Below the pieces are notes generated by a model. It made no database searches and was not told the origin of the DNA. It was given only the letters and a program-made list of their open reading frames with translations. Both the position numbers and the translations under genes were made by a program. This document shows, one piece after another, positions 61,468 through 64,000 of a DNA stretch of 64,000 nt (position 1 is the first letter of the stretch; each line of letters opens with the position of its first letter). This DNA comes from Solibacteraceae bacterium (GTDB lineage: Bacteria; Acidobacteriota; Terriglobia; Bryobacterales; Bryobacteraceae): the NCBI GenBank assembly GCA_021324015.1, contig JAJPJX010000207.1, positions 1-64,000 of the forward strand, written 5' to 3'.

Positions 61468-64000
61468 ATGTCAGAGAAGCCTTTCGTTCACCTGCATTGC
61501 CACACGGATTATTCCCTGCTCGACGGCGCCTGCGAGATCGGGCAGTTGATGAATCTGGTGGTCGAACAAAAAATGCCCGCCGTAGCCATGACGGATCACG
61601 GCAACCTGTTCGGCGCGGTGCAGTTCTACAACACGGCCAAAGCGAAGGGTATTCACCCGGTCATCGGCTGCGAGGTGTACGTTTCCCAACAGGGCCTCAA
61701 GACTCGCTCCGACTCGGACCGATACAACCACCTCGTCCTGCTGTGCGAAAACCAGGAGGGCTATCGCAACCTGATCAACCTGGTTTCCACGGGCTTCCTG
61801 GAGGGCTTCTACTATAAGCCGCGGATCGACAAGGACCTCCTCGCGCAGCACGCCAAGGGCCTCATCGCGATGTCCGCCTGCCTGCGCGGCGACATTCCGG
61901 AAACCATCCTGGCCGAGCGCTACGCGGAAGCCCGCCGCATGGCCTACGCCTACCAGGACATCTTCGGAAAGGACAATTTCTTTCTGGAGATCCAGGACCA
62001 CCAACTGGAGCAGGACAAGCGCCTTACCCCGGCCCTGAACCGCCTGTCCCACGAGACCGGCATCCCCCTGGTAGCCACCAACGACTCCCACTACCTGCGC
62101 AAACAGGACGCCCGCGCGCACGAGATCCTCATGTGCATCCAGACCGGAAAAACCATGAGCGATCCCAGCCGCATGCGCTGGAGCACGCCGGATTTTTACC
62201 TTAAGTCGCGCGCGGAGATGTTGGAGTTGTTCGGCGAACTGGAAGAGGCTCTGGACCGCACGTGGGAGATTGCACAGCGCTGCCGAGTGCAGCTCGACAA
62301 GGTCAAGGAGCCGTTCCCAAGATTCGACGTTCCGGAGGGCCACACCACGGATACCTACTTCGAGTACGTGGCCCGCCAGGGATTCGAAAAACGCCGGCCG
62401 CGCCTGGAAGCTCTGCGCGCCGCGGGCCGCCTGAAGCACGATCTACCGGAGTACCTGGAGCGCCTGGACCGCGAGATTAAAATGATCCAGCAGATGAAGT
62501 TCTCCGGCTACTTCCTGATCGTGTGGGACTTCATCCGCTTCGCCAAATCGCAGTCCATCCCGGTGGGCCCGGGCCGCGGATCCGCGGCCGGCAGCCTGGT
62601 GGGCTACGCCATGCAGATCACCGACATCGACCCGCTGCAATATGGGCTGCTGTTTGAGCGCTTCCTGAATCCGGAGCGCATCAGCATGCCGGACATCGAT
62701 ATCGACTTTTGCATGAACCGGCGCGGCGAGGTCATCCAGTACGTCACCGAAAAGTATGGCCGCGAGCAGGTGGCGCAGATCATCACATTCAACACGCTGG
62801 GCGCGCGCGCCGCTATCAAGGACGTGGGCCGGGTCTTGGACGTCAGTTTCGCGGACGTCGAGCGTATTACCAAGCTGGTGCCCAACGTTCTGAACATATC
62901 CCTCGAGGAGGCCATGAAAGTGGAGCCGGGCTTTGAGGAGGCGGCCCGCAAAGACCCCCGCGTGGCCGAGGTGCTCCAGGTCGCCCGCCGTCTCGAAGGC
63001 CTCGCACGGAACTGCTCCGTGCACGCCGCCGGCGTGGTCATCTCCCCCCAGCCGCTCAAAGAACTGGTGCCGCTATACCGCACCAACCGCGACGAAATTG
63101 TCACGCAGTTCGACATGAGCGGTCTCGAAAAACTGTCGTTGCTGAAGATGGACTTCCTGGGTCTCACTACCCTGACCCTCATCGACGACGCGCTGAAACT
63201 GATCCAACACCGCCACGGCCTCCAACTCGTCCCGGAAGACCTGCCGCTGGACGATCCGCAAACCTACGAGATCTTCTCCAAGGGCTACACCAGTGGCGTG
63301 TTCCAGTTCGAGTCGCCCGGCATGCGCGACATCCTGCGGCGCTACCACCCGAACCGCATCGAGGACCTGACCGCGCTGAATGCGCTCTACCGCCCGGGCC
63401 CCATCCAGGGCGGCATGATCGATGACTTTATCGACCGCAAACAGGGCAAGAAGGCCGTGGCTTACGATCTGCCCGAGCTGAAGGAGATCCTGGAGGAGAC
63501 CTACGGCGTCATCGTTTACCAGGAGCAGGTCATGCAGATCTCCAATCGCCTGGCGGGATATTCGCTGGGCGACGCGGACCTGTTGCGGCGCGCCATGGGC
63601 AAGAAGAAGCCGGAGGAAATGGCCGCCCAGCGCCAACGCTTTCTCCAGGGCGCTCTGGCCCGCGGATTCCCGCAAAAGAAGATCGAAAAAATCTTCGACC
63701 TGATGGAGCAGTTCGCGGGTTACGGATTCAACAAGTCCCATTCGGCCGCGTACGCCTACCTGGCCTACGTGACCGCCTACTTGAAGGCACACTACCCGGT
63801 GGACTTCATGGCCGCGCTGCTCACTTCAGAAACCGGCAACACCACGAAGGTGGTCAAGTACATCAACGAGTGCCGCGAAATGGGAATCACGGTGCTCCCA
63901 CCGGAGGTAAACGCCAGCGACTGGAACTTCACCCCGGACGGCAACGGCATCCGGTTTGGTCTCGGCGCCGTGAAGAACCTGGGCCCGTCGGCCGTGGAAG
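61468..64000 (+). CDS. dnaE: DNA polymerase III alpha subunit, partial
   Basis: The first 844 codons of the replicative polymerase; the gene runs off the right edge. An N-terminal PHP domain (FVHLHCHTDYSLLDGA, MTDHGNLFGAVQFY) is followed by the polymerase palm with catalytic aspartates in ISMPDIDIDFCMNRRGEVIQYV and KMDFLGLTTLTLID, the IPVGPGRGSAAGSLVGYAM nucleotide-binding region and fingers (VYQEQVMQISNRLAGYSLGDADLLRRAMGKKK). The ATG at 61468 has GGAG three bases ahead. The catalytic Asp and PHP histidines visible here are intact. Lies 49 bases after tRNA-Arg. Confidence 0.95.
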   Translation, partial: MSEKPFVHLHCHTDYSLLDGACEIGQLMNLVVEQKMPAVAMTDHGNLFGAVQFYNTAKAKGIHPVIGCEVYVSQQGLKTRSDSDRYNHLVLLCENQEGYRNLINLVSTGFLEGFYYKPRIDKDLLAQHAKGLIAMSACLRGDIPETILAERYAEARRMAYAYQDIFGKDNFFLEIQDHQLEQDKRLTPALNRLSHETGIPLVATNDSHYLRKQDARAHEILMCIQTGKTMSDPSRMRWSTPDFYLKSRAEMLELFGELEEALDRTWEIAQRCRVQLDKVKEPFPRFDVPEGHTTDTYFEYVARQGFEKRRPRLEALRAAGRLKHDLPEYLERLDREIKMIQQMKFSGYFLIVWDFIRFAKSQSIPVGPGRGSAAGSLVGYAMQITDIDPLQYGLLFERFLNPERISMPDIDIDFCMNRRGEVIQYVTEKYGREQVAQIITFNTLGARAAIKDVGRVLDVSFADVERITKLVPNVLNISLEEAMKVEPGFEEAARKDPRVAEVLQVARRLEGLARNCSVHAAGVVISPQPLKELVPLYRTNRDEIVTQFDMSGLEKLSLLKMDFLGLTTLTLIDDALKLIQHRHGLQLVPEDLPLDDPQTYEIFSKGYTSGVFQFESPGMRDILRRYHPNRIEDLTALNALYRPGPIQGGMIDDFIDRKQGKKAVAYDLPELKEILEETYGVIVYQEQVMQISNRLAGYSLGDADLLRRAMGKKKPEEMAAQRQRFLQGALARGFPQKKIEKIFDLMEQFAGYGFNKSHSAAYAYLAYVTAYLKAHYPVDFMAALLTSETGNTTKVVKYINECREMGITVLPPEVNASDWNFTPDGNGIRFGLGAVKNLGPSAVE

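Overview
The window reads as chromosomal DNA of a GC-rich Acidobacteriota, most likely of the Solibacter/Bryobacter lineage. This placement is an inference. It rests on the C-terminal domain of the type first catalogued in Solibacter (TIGR03437) on a 1187-residue secreted repeat protein, a secreted carboxypeptidase-regulatory-like protein of the kind abundant in that group, and the overall gene complement. I see no transposase, integrase, phage gene or CRISPR array. Nearly all of the sequence is coding, with many 4-base stop/start overlaps.

Layout. 1-257: a 35-bp-period tandem repeat. 258-2758: coaD, an aminotransferase and a mannose-6-phosphate isomerase. 2760-5672: small or poorly known genes (zinc ribbon, secreted regulatory-like fragment, HEAT protein, two secreted proteins). 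4696-17396: two divergent heavy-metal RND efflux operons, one carrying the Cu(I)/Ag(I) methionine triad (minus strand) and one of the CzcA divalent-cation type (plus strand), separated by a short AT-rich control region. 17427-24027: an aconitase-family large subunit, cobalamin adenosyltransferase, a compact transcription unit for a 20-residue lysine-rich peptide, a MidA-like methyltransferase, two unknown small proteins and a sugar ABC transporter lacking its binding protein. 24045-34466: dnaB, a DnaA-box cluster, tryptophanase, an MFS transporter, BrkB and DedA membrane proteins, a PpiD/SurA chaperone, aspartate kinase, cytidylate kinase and a zincin. 34504-43127: a GAF-PAS protein, then an eight-gene type IV pilus/type II secretion-like operon beginning with lolA. 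43198-51656: the giant repeat protein, an MFS/spermidine-synthase-like gene broken by one in-frame TAA, an acyl-CoA dehydrogenase and malQ. 51710-55649: a coupled pair of secreted proteins (TPR plus predicted beta-barrel; amidotransferase-like fold plus TIM-barrel) that I cannot assign to a described system. 55670-64000: a MerR regulator, parB-parA-rsmG-mnmG with a parS site, purD overlapping tRNA-Arg(CCT), and the 5' part of dnaE.

The parABS/gid cluster and the helically phased DnaA boxes beside dnaB, about 32 kb apart, suggest the window may lie near the chromosomal origin. The best candidates for something undescribed are the lysine-rich micropeptide unit (19514-19732), the TPR-barrel/TIM-barrel pair, the 35-bp repeat at the left edge, and the possible origin at 25576-25661. 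All functions are assigned by reading motifs; no database search was run.
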